Counted from the stretch's first letter, positions 22,500-33,929 are shown. The stretch: DNA of 64,000 bases from Thereva unica (GCA_949987705.1 OX465281.1:179256516-179320515), one strand, 5' to 3'. The notes: generated from the letters alone by a model not told the origin. A program made the numbers and translations.

Positions 22500-22699
22500 N
22501 NNNNNNNNNNNNNNNNNNNNNNNNNNNNNNNNNNNNNNNNNNNNNNNNNNNNNNNNNNNNNNNNNNNNNNNNNNNNNNNNNNNNNNNNNNNNNNNNNNNN
22601 NNNNNNNNNNNNNNNNNNNNNNNNNNNNNNNNNNNNNNNNNNNNNNNNNNNNNNNNNNNNNNNNNNNNNNNNNNNNNNNNNNNNNNNNNNNNNNNNNNN
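22500..22699. other. Assembly gap (200 N)
   Basis: A run of N whose round length suggests an unsized gap. It probably hides the outer part of the left LTR of Gypsy-2. Confidence 1.
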
Positions 22700-22869
22700 T
22701 GGTAAAGTGGGGATAACAAAAGATACTATACATTCTTATTATATAACGAAAATTACATATCAAAGTAATTTACTCTACATAAGTTTCAAGGTTTCATTAC
22801 ATTAATGTTTTTATGTATATTGTTTTCCAATGGTGGCGTTACCTAACTATTTCCAGTGGTGGCGTTACA
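22700..22869 (-). repeat. 3' LTR of Gypsy-2, partial
   Basis: Begins right after the gap at TGGTAAAGTGGGG and ends GGCGTTACA. It matches the end of the right LTR. Confidence 0.85.
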
Positions 22870-22880
22870 TCCTCCCCCTC
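22870..22880 (-). promoter_or_regulatory. Polypurine tract of Gypsy-2
   Basis: TCCTCCCCCTC on the plus strand is GAGGGGGAGGA on the coding strand, immediately before the 3' LTR. Confidence 0.75.
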
Positions 22881-22884
22881 TGGC

Positions 22885-25800
22885 GCCGTGGTCGTCTCGA
22901 CGAGGTGTCAGAATTTTAGTTTGTAACGTCATCCTTCTTAGGTCGTCCTCGCTTGCGTAGTCGTGTGATTGGATCAATGATAGGAGGTCCTGGTCCGACG
23001 TATGGGCCTGAGGCTGATGTATGATATACTCTAATATGTCGGTGGGTGACGTGCTTAGGGCTATCTCGTAACTTGACGGTCCATGTTTTTTTGCTATAAT
23101 ATACGAGTATAGACCATCACGTTAGGGCTAAATTTTGCGCAATACCCCTTTTTGCTGTTACTAATTGGGTGTGTTGCTACCCACACGTAGTCTCCAGGTT
23201 GGTAGGTGGGGTCAGGTCGTCTTTTGCGATCGGCATTCGTCTTTGCACGTTCATTTTTCTGCTCTTGGATTTCCTGGCATCCCGGATAGCTTCTGCCAGT
23301 TGGACCAAATATGGCGTTATTTCTGGAATGAAGTTCTCCTTCAAAACTATAGTTTTAGGTCATCAAAAACGTCTTTGGGAGCTCGTAAGTCTCGTCCAAA
23401 TGTCAGGAAGGCGGCTGATCGACCCGTGTTTTCATTGTAAGCGGTGTTCATAGCAAATCTTATGGATGGTAGTTTGTTTGGCCAATTACGATGGTCTCCT
23501 TTTACTAATATTGATAGTTGTGCTTTTAGATCACGATTTTTTCGTTCTACTGGGTTCGCTTCTGGGTGATATACTGTGTAAATGAATGATGAATACTGAG
23601 GCAGAACATAACTTTTTGCATTACAGCACTCACGAATTGCGTCCCATTATCACTGACCACTTGTCGCGGTAATCCGTATCTTAGAAATATTTCATCTATC
23701 AATATTCGTGCGCAAACATCGGCGCTGGCCTTCTCAAGGGCAAACAGTTCTATCCATCGTGAAGCGTTGTCCTTCAATACAAAATATCCAAGACTTGTTT
23801 GTCTACAGACGTAGGGAGGGGTCCAAATAAATCGAAAGATATGGATTCGAACCTTTGTTTGTTAGATGAGGTTTGCAATAGACCCGCCGGCTTTTTATTG
23901 CTGACTTTAAATCGTTGGCAGTCGGGCAACTTTTTACATAGCTTTTAATATATTTTCGCCATTCCCTTCCAGTAATACCGAGTAGCGATACGGTTGTATG
24001 TTCGTTGGAACCATAGTGTCCTGCGGTCGCGTCATCATGGTATGCTTTCATTATTGTCATTTTCTCCTGGTCAGGCACTACCAGTTGAGCGTCATCGGCA
24101 TCAATGTCAGGGTTATATCTGTAGAGAACTCCATTACTTAGCAGATATCCTTGTTGCTCCAATAATCACAATCTTCTCTGTGGAGTTTTGATTCAAAGCA
24201 TTCCATGATTTTTCTAATATCTGGCTCTTTTAGTTGTCATTTCTGTTTCGTTTGCCCCGCGTCTCGGAATGTCGATGGTAATACTGCATATCCCGCATGT
24301 GTTTGTGTTATTGCCCTTACATGGTGGGCGTGATAAGGCATCGGCGACTACGTTTGTTCGTCCTGTTATGTACTTTATTTGTATGTTGTAGGTTGCAATT
24401 GTAATGCCCATCGAGCTAATCTCCCTGGTTGGTGACTTGAGACTCATGAGCCACTTCAGTGCTTGGTGGTCTGTGGTAACTGTTATTTCTGCGCCATCAA
24501 TGTAGCCTCGAAATTTGGATACAGCCCATACTATGGCGAGAGGCTTCCCGCTCTGTAGTTGAGTAATTTCGCTCTGTTGGACTTAAAAGACGGCTAGCAT
24601 ATTCCACTGGATGTTCTTCCATGGCCTCCCCCTGCACTAGGACTGCTCCGATTGCATAATTGCTTGCATCCGTTTTGAGAATGTACGGTTGAGTTTCGTC
24701 AGCTTGCTTTAGCACAGGAGAACTAGTTAGTGCTAGTTTTTTTCAGTTGCTGCACTGCCTTCTGTTGATCTGGACCCAATTTCCATTCTGCATTTTTTCT
24801 TCATTAATTCACTTAAAGGTTTACTGATTTCGGCAAAGCTTGGCACAAATCTTCTATACCATGAGCAGATTTGTAGGAAGGATTGCAGGTGTTTAATGTT
24901 TGACGGGTCTGGCATTCCGCTTATTGCTGCCACCTTATCTGGATCTGGTTGAATACTTTGCTGCTAATAATATGGCCCAAATATTTTATAGTGGAACAGC
25001 GAATCTGCATTTTTTCCTATTTAAATTGAGATTATAGTTATTAGCCTCTCAAAAATTCTTCTAAGATCTTCAACATGATTTCTAAAGGTGTCGGACAATA
25101 TAATTAGATCGTCCAAGTAGGCCAGTATAGTGCTTTTACTGCACAGGTTGCTTTTGAATTTATTGATTAACCTCTGGAATGTTGCTGGTGCATTTCGCAG
25201 GCAAAAGGCATTCTTTTAAATTTGTACAATCCCAGTGGTGTCACAAAAGCAGTTTTTTCTTGGTCTTCTGGTTTCACTGCTACTTGCCAATATCCAGCTC
25301 GGAGGTCTAGCGTTGACATATAGTTTGTCTGTTTCGCCTGGTGCAGCAGATGATCCATCCTTGGTAAAGGGAAGCTGTCATGTTTGGTGATATCATTTAA
25401 TTTTCTGTAGTCTATACATACTCGAGTACCGCTATCTTTCTTAGGTACAAGGACAACAGGTGCTGCCCAAGGAGATTCGCAAGGCTCAATTATATCCATT
25501 TTTAACATTTCCTCAAACCTCGTGTTCTAGTATTTTTCTCTTCTGTATGGAGAGGCGATATGGTGGAGATGATCTAGGGGGATGATTTCCAGTGTCGATG
25601 TGGTGTACTACTTCGCTAGTGGGTGGTCCTTTGGCTTGGAAAACGGCTTTGTAATTAGAAATTAACTGGTTAAGTTCTTCTCGCTCTGACATTTCCAATT
25701 CTTGAGCTTCATCTTCTCGAAGAATTTCCTCGAAGTCAAATACTAGCTATACTAGTTTTCCCATCTAAAAGCTTTGCCGGTTTAAGCTTGCGCTTCTTAG

Positions 25801-26630
25801 ATGGCAAGTGTATTTTAGTAAAATCCAAATTCTTCCCTGGAGTAGATGCCCACAAGGAAAATTGAGAATGCTTCCTATTGGTAGGAATAAGGAAGCCTTC
25901 CTGTTCGTTGCCCAGAGAAGGTATAGAGAATTTTTTTAATTTTATTTCCGCAAAAGCTTCATTCTTTGTCTTCCATCCAATGACATGGGTGGATAAAAAG
26001 AATATGAACTAGAGCACGGAAGGGAATGCTTCCAAACTCGAGAATGCTTCCTCGGAAGGTTTCCAGCATTCATGATTGTATGTTTCCTTTTTCTTGTGGG
26101 TGGTATTGAATCGGGTGTAATTGTGGCTGATGCTGATGGTGATTCACTTCTGATTAATAATTCTGGTCCGTATTCCATAGGCTCATCTGACTGTTTAGGT
26201 GTAGCAATATTTCTTCCTAAGGGCACATGACTTTTCAACTTGGTGCGACGGTATAATATTTTCATACGTAAACTCGAAGTGGTTATTAGGATTATCTACG
26301 AAATTCCATGTCCTTTGTGGCAAATTGATAACTATGCCAGCATCCTCTATAAAGTCAACTCCGAGAAGTGTACCATTGTTGTCACTGCCTTGTAACACTA
26401 TAAATTCAGTTTCAAAGGAACGGTCCTTTACTTGTACCTCGGCTCGAGTAGTGAGGACCTTCTGTGGCCTTGGTATTCCATCTGCCATTATGACTCTTAG
26501 GTTTCTTTCTTTGAATATATGACCTAATTTTAACAAACATTGGTAAAGCGTGTGTGATGCTACGGTAGATTTTGCACCTGTATCTACAAAAGCGGTGCCT
26601 ATAAAATTTTTGATTTTAATTGTTAGCATA
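22885..26630 (-). pseudogene. pol: Pol of Gypsy-2, frameshifted
   Basis: Read from right to left. The protease (AFVDTGAKSTVAS) follows the Gypsy-3 insertion point in the same frame as gag, so gag and pol were one frame. Next is the RT at 25167-25698 (WAAPVVLVPKKDSGTRVCIDYRKLN, FPLPRMDHLL). A shift before 25200 loses the frame through the YxDD region (about 25100). RNase H at 24214-24933 has ILKTDASNYAIGAVL and TNVVADALSRPP. The integrase finger and core are at 23547-24162 (VVSDNGTQFV), and the integrase C-terminal region reaches about 22900 in shifting frames. At least six frame breaks separate these blocks. Confidence 0.85.
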
Positions 26631-26836
26631 CGTAGTCATTTTCAAAAAAAAAATTCAAATGCATTCTTTCATAATGCAATCGTTCCATAGACAATGCACA
26701 CCGTTAGCAATGAATTCATGTATAAAGCAATCCCGGATGACCACGTCATCCGTTCTTGCCTGATAAATGATAAGAGTTCAGTTGCAATAAATATTCAGTC
26801 GTGAACAGTCGTGTTGTTTTAATATTTTTTGTTACA
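26631..26836 (+). repeat. 5' LTR of Gypsy-3 (206 bp)
   Basis: Starts CGTAGTCATTTTC, where the 3' copy has TGTAGTC, and ends TTTTTTGTTACA. Confidence 0.95.
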
Positions 26837-26841
26837 GAATC

Positions 26842-26854
26842 TCAGAAGTGGGAT
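26842..26854 (+). promoter_or_regulatory. Possible primer site, tRNA-Leu-like
   Basis: TCAGAAGTGGGAT lies 5 nt after the 5' LTR. It is complementary to an internal part of the 3' arm of insect tRNA-Leu (ATCCCACTTCTGA, recalled from memory) but lacks the match to its last bases and CCA. If real, priming would use an incomplete match or a trimmed tRNA. Confidence 0.45.
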
Positions 26855-27101
26855 AAGTGCCCTCAAGAGAAAAAAGAAATCCACAATAAATACTGTCAAT
26901 CGGCACAAAGTTTAGTGAAAAAGTGTTTATGTGTTATTTTAAAAAACAGAAACTATAAGAAAATTTATGTATTTTTGAGAAAGTGCCATAATTTTAGAAA
27001 AAAAAAGAAGAAAGAAATTTCATCCACATGGAGGCACGTGTTAATATTATACTTTTATCGGCCAGGCGACGCTACAGGAGCTAAAAGATAAACTGCATGT
27101 G

Positions 27102-30100
27102 ATGGGGCAACTAACCTCAGGAACTAAAGCAACACTAAAAGGACGTTTGGAAGACATGGTGAATCGGATGACCGACGTAGAGCTAGAAGAGTTCTTCCCT
27201 GTAACCCATCCCGAGGAACCGGAAAATATGAACGTGAATGAACAGGAGGTCGCGGACGCCAACTCCAGTGAAAATTTAGAGGATAGGCTCGATGTGGAAA
27301 TCGAGAACGCAAAAAGGTTAATTGAAAAGAAAAAGGAATTGGCAGAGTTACGAAAACATTTAGCGTCCATGTGTCATGATGAGGGCTCAACCCTTTCGAC
27401 GTACTGTTTCAAAGATGTGGAGGAAGCTCTACCTACGTTTTCTGGCGATGACAACTTTCCTATAAAAAGGTTCATCAAATTATTCGAGGAAGCGAGAGAA
27501 ATATACGGATGGGATCAAAGGAAATCCTCCATATATGCACAGCGCCTTCTTAAAGGTACAGCAAAGCTTTTCCTCCGATCCGTCTCATGTATATCATGGA
27601 ACGAATTGAAATCTGCGCTATTAAGAGAGTTCAATTTCGGTACAACCGCCGCCGAAGTCCACGAATCATTACGCAAACGAAAAAAATCTAGGGACGAGAC
27701 TATACATCAATTCGTCCTATCTATGCAAGAAATTGCATCGTTAGCTGACATTGACGAAACAGATGTTATAAACTACATCATTAAAGGAATACCTGATGCC
27801 ACAGCGAATAAACAACTCTTATACACAGCAAATACTATTCACGACTTAAAGCAACTGTTGAGGAAATATGAAAAAATAAAAAATGTTGGTGACTGGTTAC
27901 CATCAACCGCTAAGCAGCAGCCGCGGCAACAACAACTTGGCAATAGTGCAGCATCTCAAACTCAATTAAGGGATAGATGTTTCAATTGTAATCAAACGGG
28001 ACATGTGTTAGCCAGTTGCCCTATGCCTCGACGAGAAAAGGGATCTTGTTTTAAATGTGGACAATTTGGTCATGCCGCAAGCCAATGTCCAAAATACACG
28101 TTTTTATCATCTCGTCCAACTTTACAAGCAACATCATCTAAACCAACTTCAAATATCATGGTCGTAGAAGAAGGAGACATAGCATCACAATTAGAAGGTT
28201 ACACATATAAATTATCAAACTTTTCTAATGAATTTCAAAAAATTTTTAGTTTCACCTTCTTGCATGAACTGGGAATGATATCAACAACTTTAAAAGCCAT
28301 GACAATGATAGACACAGGGAGCCCTATCAGCTTTATACAACGGCACCTAATTGCACCGTACGCTATTTCTCCAATAAAATCAACGCTCCCTGGTTTTACC
28401 GGTATCAACGGCAGCAAATTAAACATAGTGGGTAAAGTAGAGTGCATGATTAGTTCAAAAGAAAATATTTCCAAATTATTGTTATATGTAGTAGAAGATG
28501 GTAGCATGCAATACCCAGTGATATTAGGTAGAGATTTTTTGAAAATAAATAAGATTAAATTGATAAAAATTATGGATAAGACTTTAGGAAAACAAAAAGA
28601 CGTAAATATTAATAATAACCAAAATATTGATTTCGATTATAATTCTGATTTTAATATTTTAAACATTGACATATGTAGTGACCAAAATGAGACATTAGAG
28701 TTGAATATAAACAATAATTTAACATTTAAGGAAAAGGAATATGTAAAGGAAATTTTTAAACGTACTAGTCAAAGTATTAATAATACTATCGAAAACGATA
28801 ATTATGAAATGAAGATTTCAATTTCCGATGCTAATCAGGGCTTTCATTCCTTGCCTCGACGCTTGCCTTACGCTCAGAAGATAGAATTGCAAAAAATTCT
28901 AGATGATTTACTTCAAAAAAATATAATTCGTGAAAGTAATTCTCCGTTTGCCTCGCCAATTGTTTTAACCAAAAAGAAGACTGGTGAATATAGATTATGT
29001 ATCGACTACCGAAATTTAAACAAAGTTACACTTAGAGACAATTACCCAATCCCATTAATCGAGGACCATTTAGATAGATTGCAAGGCAAAAGATACTTTT
29101 CATTACTAGACTTGAAAAATGGTTTTCATCATATTAAAGTATCCGAAGACTCCATAAAATATACATCTTTTGTCACACCTCTTGGGCAGTTCGAATACTT
29201 AAGAATGCCCTTTGGCCTAAAAAATGCACCCGCCGTCTTCCAACGATACATAAATAGAATCTTTCATCCCCTTATAAAGGCCAATAAAATTTTAGTGTAT
29301 ATTGATGACTTACTTATTTTTTCTAAAACAAAAGAGGAACACTTTCTCATATTAAAAGAGGTAATCGAAATTGTCCGCAAGTATAATCTACATCTTCGCT
29401 ATGACAAATGTTTAATTATGTACGAAAAAATTACATATTTAGGGTATGAAATCAGTGCAGAAGGTATAAGTCCAAATGCCATAGGATTGAAAGCTGTCAG
29501 AGATTTTCCTGTCCCGAAAAATGTTAAAGATCTGCACTCATTTCTAGGGCTATGCTCATACTTCAGAAAATTCATCAAAAATTTTTCAATAATCTCTAAA
29601 CCATTGTATGATCTTTTAAAGAAAGATAAAGAATTCTGCTTCGGAAAAGATAAGTTGTTGGTATTTGAAGAGCTAAAGTCAAAATTACAACAGGCCCCAT
29701 TGCTGAGTATATATTCACCAACAGCTGAAACCGAGCTCCATTGCGACGCGAGCAGCTTAGGCTTTGGTGCAGTCCTTTTGCAGCGTCAAGAGGACAAACT
29801 ATTCCATCCAGTGTTCTTTTTCTCCAAAAGAGCCACAGCACAGGAAACAAAATATCATTCTTATGAACTTGAAACGTTATCAATCATTTATGCGTTAAGA
29901 AGGTTCAGAATATATTTGTTAGGAATGAAATTTAAGATTATTACGGATTGTAAGTCACTAACACTTACATTAAATAAGCAATTGTTAAATCCACGCATCT
30001 CTCGCTGGGCTCTCGAACTTCAAGATTATGATTATGTCATTGAACACCGCGACGGGAATCGTATGAATCATGTAGACGCTTTGAGCAGGTGTCATAACAT

Positions 30101-31364
30101 ACTAATAATAGAACCCGAGTCTTTTGAGCACCAGTTAGCCTCTGCCCAATATAAAGATCACCATATCAGGAAAATCGCAAAGAGTTTAGAGGAAAAAGAA
30201 GACCCTTTATATGAAATGATTAATGGGTTGGTTTACAGAAAGCATAATGAAAGTGTTTTATTTTACGTGCCATCACAAATGGAGCGAAATGTTATTCAAC
30301 AACACCATGATGCACTGTGTCATGTTGGCGTAGATAAGTGTTACGAACATCTGAGAAAAGTATACTGGTTCCCATTTATGAAAACGAAAATCAAAGAATA
30401 CATCGGAAGCTGTCTCAAGTGCATACATTTCTCGCCACCTGTGGGGAAAAAGGAAGGTACATTACACAGCATCCCAAAAGGAGATAAGCCTTTTGAAACC
30501 ATTCACGTTGACCATTATGGTCCATTACCACTTTCAACTAGAAACTCGAAAAAATATATTTTCTTGGTAGTGGATGCGTTCACTAAGTTTGTAAAATTAT
30601 ACCCCGTGAAGACTACGAACACCAAAGAAGTCATTCAGTGTCTTTCTGCTTACTTTTCTGTTTATAGCAAACCGAGTAGAATTATATCCGATAGAGGATC
30701 ATGTTTTACCTCAGAAGATTTTTCAATCTTCTGCACGAATTATGATATACAACACATAAAAATTGCTACAAATTCCCCACAATCAAATGGACAAGCAGAA
30801 AGGATAAATCGCATGTTAACACCCATGCTGGCAAAAGAGAGCGAAATGGAACATGGTGAATGGAGCAAGCATCTTATAAAAATTGAATTCGCCATAAATA
30901 ATACTATTAGTAAAAGCACAGGGACAACTCCAAGTTTGTTACTATTTGGCGTGCCGCAAAAGGGAAAAGTTAATGATAACATAAAAGCATACCTTGAGAA
31001 TTATGTATTGGCTGAAGACCAGAGAAATTTAGAGCATATGAGGGAAAAGGCAAGCAGCGACATCGTTAGAAAACAAAAAACGAATGAAGCTTATTTCAAC
31101 AAAAGGCACAAGAATCCGTACAAGTATAAGTTGGACGACCTTGTAATGATAAGGAACGTTGTTAGTGTAGCTGGAGTAAACAAAAAACTTCTGCCCAAAT
31201 ACAAAGGTCCATATAGAATAGCCAAGATCTTACCGAATGATAGATATCTAATAAAAGATTTGGAAAATCTTCAGATTTCTCGAATTCCTTATGAAGGAGT
31301 ATCGTTTCCTGAAAATATGAAGCCTTACATTTCCTATAACCACGGTCATGATATGTCGTCATAA
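27102..31364 (+). CDS. gag-pol: Gag-Pol polyprotein of Gypsy-3
   Basis: About 1420 residues in one frame; numbering below counts from the GTG codon at 27099. The codons just upstream, from 27066, encode the first half of a SAP-like motif (ATLQELKDKL), which continues as TSGTKATLKGRLED. So the true start may lie upstream, perhaps at ATG 27028 after a one-base shift near 27045-27060. Domains: gag capsid region about 100-270; zinc knuckles CFNCNQTGHVLASC and CFKCGQFGHAASQC; protease MIDTGSP (Asp about 405); RT with YIDD at about 734; RNase H; and integrase with an HHCC finger and Asp about 1138, Asp about 1198, Glu about 1234, where the last two are 35 residues apart as in DD35E enzymes. No stop interrupts it. 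With near-identical LTRs it may be active if the gag start is functional. Confidence 0.95.
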   Translation: MGQLTSGTKATLKGRLEDMVNRMTDVELEEFFPVTHPEEPENMNVNEQEVADANSSENLEDRLDVEIENAKRLIEKKKELAELRKHLASMCHDEGSTLSTYCFKDVEEALPTFSGDDNFPIKRFIKLFEEAREIYGWDQRKSSIYAQRLLKGTAKLFLRSVSCISWNELKSALLREFNFGTTAAEVHESLRKRKKSRDETIHQFVLSMQEIASLADIDETDVINYIIKGIPDATANKQLLYTANTIHDLKQLLRKYEKIKNVGDWLPSTAKQQPRQQQLGNSAASQTQLRDRCFNCNQTGHVLASCPMPRREKGSCFKCGQFGHAASQCPKYTFLSSRPTLQATSSKPTSNIMVVEEGDIASQLEGYTYKLSNFSNEFQKIFSFTFLHELGMISTTLKAMTMIDTGSPISFIQRHLIAPYAISPIKSTLPGFTGINGSKLNIVGKVECMISSKENISKLLLYVVEDGSMQYPVILGRDFLKINKIKLIKIMDKTLGKQKDVNINNNQNIDFDYNSDFNILNIDICSDQNETLELNINNNLTFKEKEYVKEIFKRTSQSINNTIENDNYEMKISISDANQGFHSLPRRLPYAQKIELQKILDDLLQKNIIRESNSPFASPIVLTKKKTGEYRLCIDYRNLNKVTLRDNYPIPLIEDHLDRLQGKRYFSLLDLKNGFHHIKVSEDSIKYTSFVTPLGQFEYLRMPFGLKNAPAVFQRYINRIFHPLIKANKILVYIDDLLIFSKTKEEHFLILKEVIEIVRKYNLHLRYDKCLIMYEKITYLGYEISAEGISPNAIGLKAVRDFPVPKNVKDLHSFLGLCSYFRKFIKNFSIISKPLYDLLKKDKEFCFGKDKLLVFEELKSKLQQAPLLSIYSPTAETELHCDASSLGFGAVLLQRQEDKLFHPVFFFSKRATAQETKYHSYELETLSIIYALRRFRIYLLGMKFKIITDCKSLTLTLNKQLLNPRISRWALELQDYDYVIEHRDGNRMNHVDALSRCHNILIIEPESFEHQLASAQYKDHHIRKIAKSLEEKEDPLYEMINGLVYRKHNESVLFYVPSQMERNVIQQHHDALCHVGVDKCYEHLRKVYWFPFMKTKIKEYIGSCLKCIHFSPPVGKKEGTLHSIPKGDKPFETIHVDHYGPLPLSTRNSKKYIFLVVDAFTKFVKLYPVKTTNTKEVIQCLSAYFSVYSKPSRIISDRGSCFTSEDFSIFCTNYDIQHIKIATNSPQSNGQAERINRMLTPMLAKESEMEHGEWSKHLIKIEFAINNTISKSTGTTPSLLLFGVPQKGKVNDNIKAYLENYVLAEDQRNLEHMREKASSDIVRKQKTNEAYFNKRHKNPYKYKLDDLVMIRNVVSVAGVNKKLLPKYKGPYRIAKILPNDRYLIKDLENLQISRIPYEGVSFPENMKPYISYNHGHDMSS

Positions 31365-31625
31365 TTAGGATTTATCAGATTTTATAAATTTCAATTTATG
31401 ATATGCAGTATGTATGTAAGTGTATTTTTATAATACCATTCTTAGTAATGTAAACCGTAGAATACTGTACTATAGTACGATCCAATGAATGTTTTAAATT
31501 TCATATCTCGTAACTTTTATGTAACATAGGCCGAATTTCGTAGATACCAGTAAGAGTAAAATGTTTAATACTAAGATTTAATATTGTAAATAAATCGAGG
31601 CGATTCATTGTCAGGATGGACGAGC

Positions 31626-31831
31626 TGTAGTCATTTTCAAAAAAAAAATTCAAATGCATTCTTTCATAATGCAATCGTTCCATAGACAATGCACACCGTT
31701 AGCAATGAATTCATGTATAAAGCAATCCCGGATGACCACGTCATCCGTTCTTGCCTGATAAATGATAAGAGTTCAGTTGCAATAAATATTCAGTCGTGAA
31801 CAGTCGTGTTGTTTTAATATTTTTTGTTACA
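31626..31831 (+). repeat. 3' LTR of Gypsy-3 (206 bp)
   Basis: Starts TGTAGTCATTTTC and ends TTTTTTGTTACA, followed by CATA, the target duplication. Confidence 0.95.
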
Positions 31832-31835
31832 CATA

Positions 31836-32791
31836 GGACGCGAGCGTGTTGCTATGGTGTGAATGTTGCCGATTTGCAAACTACAAAAGTCGAATGCATT
31901 TGCTGAAGTACTTGGCTTCGGGTTGCATTTTGGGCATTTACTTCTCACAACGTTGGGTTTACCGCATCCATAGCATTTTAATCGCGGTGTAGGTTCCTTT
32001 ACCTCTGGCATTGTGGATTCGGGAACTCTGGATCTATTCGATAGTTCCATTTCCTGGGTTTCATTTTTTTGTTGTCGTTTGCGGCATTCTGCGAATTCGT
32101 GGCCATAATTTCGGCAATATGAACATTGTTTTCGAACATTCCTTCCGCCCGATGAACTTCTTACACGTTCTTGTTTCGCGTCTTCTATTTCTCTTGCTCG
32201 CTTGATTAGCTCATCAAACGTCGAAATACTGTCACGGGTCATTCTATCTCTAATCGAGATATGTAGTAAGCCAAAAATGAAATCTATTTGCGTACTTTCA
32301 TTATGGATGCCTGTTGGAAGCTGTGCTATCTGTGATCTTTTACGAGATATAAAGATTTCCGTTGGGGTAGAGGGGTTTTGTTTGTCACCAAATATGTCAT
32401 GGTAGATTTTAAATGCCGGTTTTTTTGGCGCAAATGTTTTTCTTAATGCGTCCACTGCAGTTTCCCAGCATGTTATATTGCTTTTTACCACCAGCCACCA
32501 AATAGAAGCTTCGTCTTGCAGCAGTAGTGGTAGGCCTCTTAGAGCATTCCGGTCTGATATATTCTCGATATCCTTAAAGACACTGGTTGTTTCAATAAAT
32601 GCTTCAACCTTTGTGGCATCGCGGGAGCCATTGTATCTTGCCGTGCAAGATGAGAAACTTCCTTCTTTATTTTGTTCTGATCTTGACGCACCAACACTAC
32701 CCAATAGTTCCTTGAATTGGTCTTCAGTGAATGCTATGTTGTCATTATTGCGGTTTTCAGAAATACTTGAGCGATTTTTGTTTCGCGGCAT
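31836..32791 (-). pseudogene. gag: Gag of Gypsy-2, cut by Gypsy-3
   Basis: The frame starts at ATG 32791 (MPRNKNRSS) and reads to the insertion point, after which it would continue into protease at 26630. Capsid-like region about residues 45-200 (ARYNGSRDATKVEAFIE, FKIYHDIFGDKQNP). Zinc-binding motifs CSYCRNYGHEFAEC and the variant CYGCGKPNVVRSKCPKC. The gag part itself is open; only the insertion breaks it, in contrast to the heavily shifted pol. Confidence 0.85.
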
Positions 32792-32814
32792 TTTGAGGAA
32801 AAAAAAATTATTTA

Positions 32815-33200
32815 CACGCACAATTTGTGAGCGACTGTTATTATGCTCTTTTTACAACACACAATTTGTGAGCGACTGTTCTTATGCTCTTTTTAAAATT
32901 TACACTACGCTAAAAAAATTATTTACACGCACAATTTGTGAGCGACTGTTCTTATGCTCTTTTTTTTAAAATTTCCAACGCACAATTTGTGAGCGACTGT
33001 TCTTATGCTCTTTTTAAAATTTACACTACGCTAAAAAATTATTTACACGCACAATTTGTGAGCGACTGTTCTTATGCTCTTTTTAAAATTTACAACGCAC
33101 AATTTGTGAGCGACTGTTCTTATGCTCTTTTAAAATTTACAACGCACAATTTGTGAGCGACTGTTCTTATGCTCTTTTTAAAATTTACACTACGCTTATG
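32815..33200. repeat. Tandem array, 7 copies, in the Gypsy-2 leader
   Basis: ACAATTTGTGAGCGACTGTT recurs starting at 32820, 32861, 32931, 32982, 33051, 33099 and 33146, each followed by CTTATGCTCTTTT or a close variant. Spacing is 41-70 bp, with two longer units that include ACTACGCTAAAAAA. Every unit has the dyad CACAATTTGTG. Confidence 0.9.
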
Positions 33201-33407
33201 TGTAGCTAAACGAGAACTATGCGTTGAATTTCGTAATTCCCTTTTTACGTGTTGTATATAAGCAAGTGGGTGGTAACGGGTGTGCAATCGAGTGTGTTTT
33301 TTCTCTGCTTTCTTGCTCTGCAGCCGTGTTGCTTGGATGTCCTAATGCTCTTGAGCGAGCTCCTGTTTATCGGCTGTTGTGGTATTGTGTATATGGCTTA
33401 ACAGACT

Positions 33408-33921
33408 CCCAGTGGGAAAGAGGAGTGCTCCAAGAGCCATCTTGGAGCGCTCCAAAAGGAGCATAGAGTGCTCCCGTTACCATACCCGTTCTATATTCTT
33501 TTTAACATTGCATGTCATTGCGAGGGAGCATACGTTTTTTTGCTCCCAAATAGGCGTTGTTGGAGCATTATAAAAAAGCTTTTTAAAAAAGAAATATTCA
33601 TGGGCGCCTGTGGGTATGTAAATCCGGTATCGAAAAGCTTTTATTTTGTTTATCTTTTGCAAATGCGCTTTTCTTTCCAAGCCCGAGAGTGGCTTTACCA
33701 AAGCAGTCCCCCAACTAAACTCTATCAACTTCCAAAGCTGCTTGTCCTCCGTATCGAACGAGAGCCGGGCTATTGAGTTTGCTAATGTCATATTTTATGG
33801 GCATGAGGATAATTTCCCGTTTTCGTTTTTTATATAAAATTTATGAAAACTCCAAGACAGCTCCCTTGAGAGTGCTCCTAGTACACTCCCCTGTGGATTG
33901 CTCCCAATTTTTCCCACTGGG
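33408..33921. mobile_element. 514-bp MITE in the Gypsy-2 leader
   Basis: CCCAGTGGGAAA at the left and TTTCCCACTGGG at the right form short TIRs, and ACT lies on both sides (33405-33407, 33922-33924). Its interior repeats GGAGTGCTCC and GAGCGCTCC motifs and holds a segment shared with 49760-49935. Confidence 0.65.
33590..33765 (+). repeat. Interspersed repeat shared with 49760-49935
   Basis: The block from about TTCATGGGCGCCTGTGGGTA to the AAGCTGCTTGT region reappears reverse-complemented at 49760-49935 with moderate divergence. Confidence 0.8.
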
Positions 33922-33929
33922 ACTGTTTT

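Larger units (their letters stand above)
26631..31831 (+). mobile_element. Young Gypsy element with SAP-type gag (Gypsy-3), inside Gypsy-2
   Basis: 206-bp LTRs at 26631-26836 and 31626-31831 are identical apart from the first base (C versus T), and CATA duplicates flank the element (26627-26630 and 31832-31835). A single long gag-pol frame fills the inside. The insertion point falls in the gag-protease linker of Gypsy-2, whose frame rejoins perfectly. Short LTRs and an N-terminal SAP motif resemble the Mag lineage. Confidence 0.95.

Noticed and set aside
23165..23453. Plus-strand frames of 91 and 94 residues
   Set aside because: They are antisense to the decayed integrase C-terminal region of Gypsy-2.
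32815..33200. Possible CRISPR-like array
   Set aside because: Spacing is irregular, spacers are themselves similar, and the array is in a eukaryotic retrotransposon leader.
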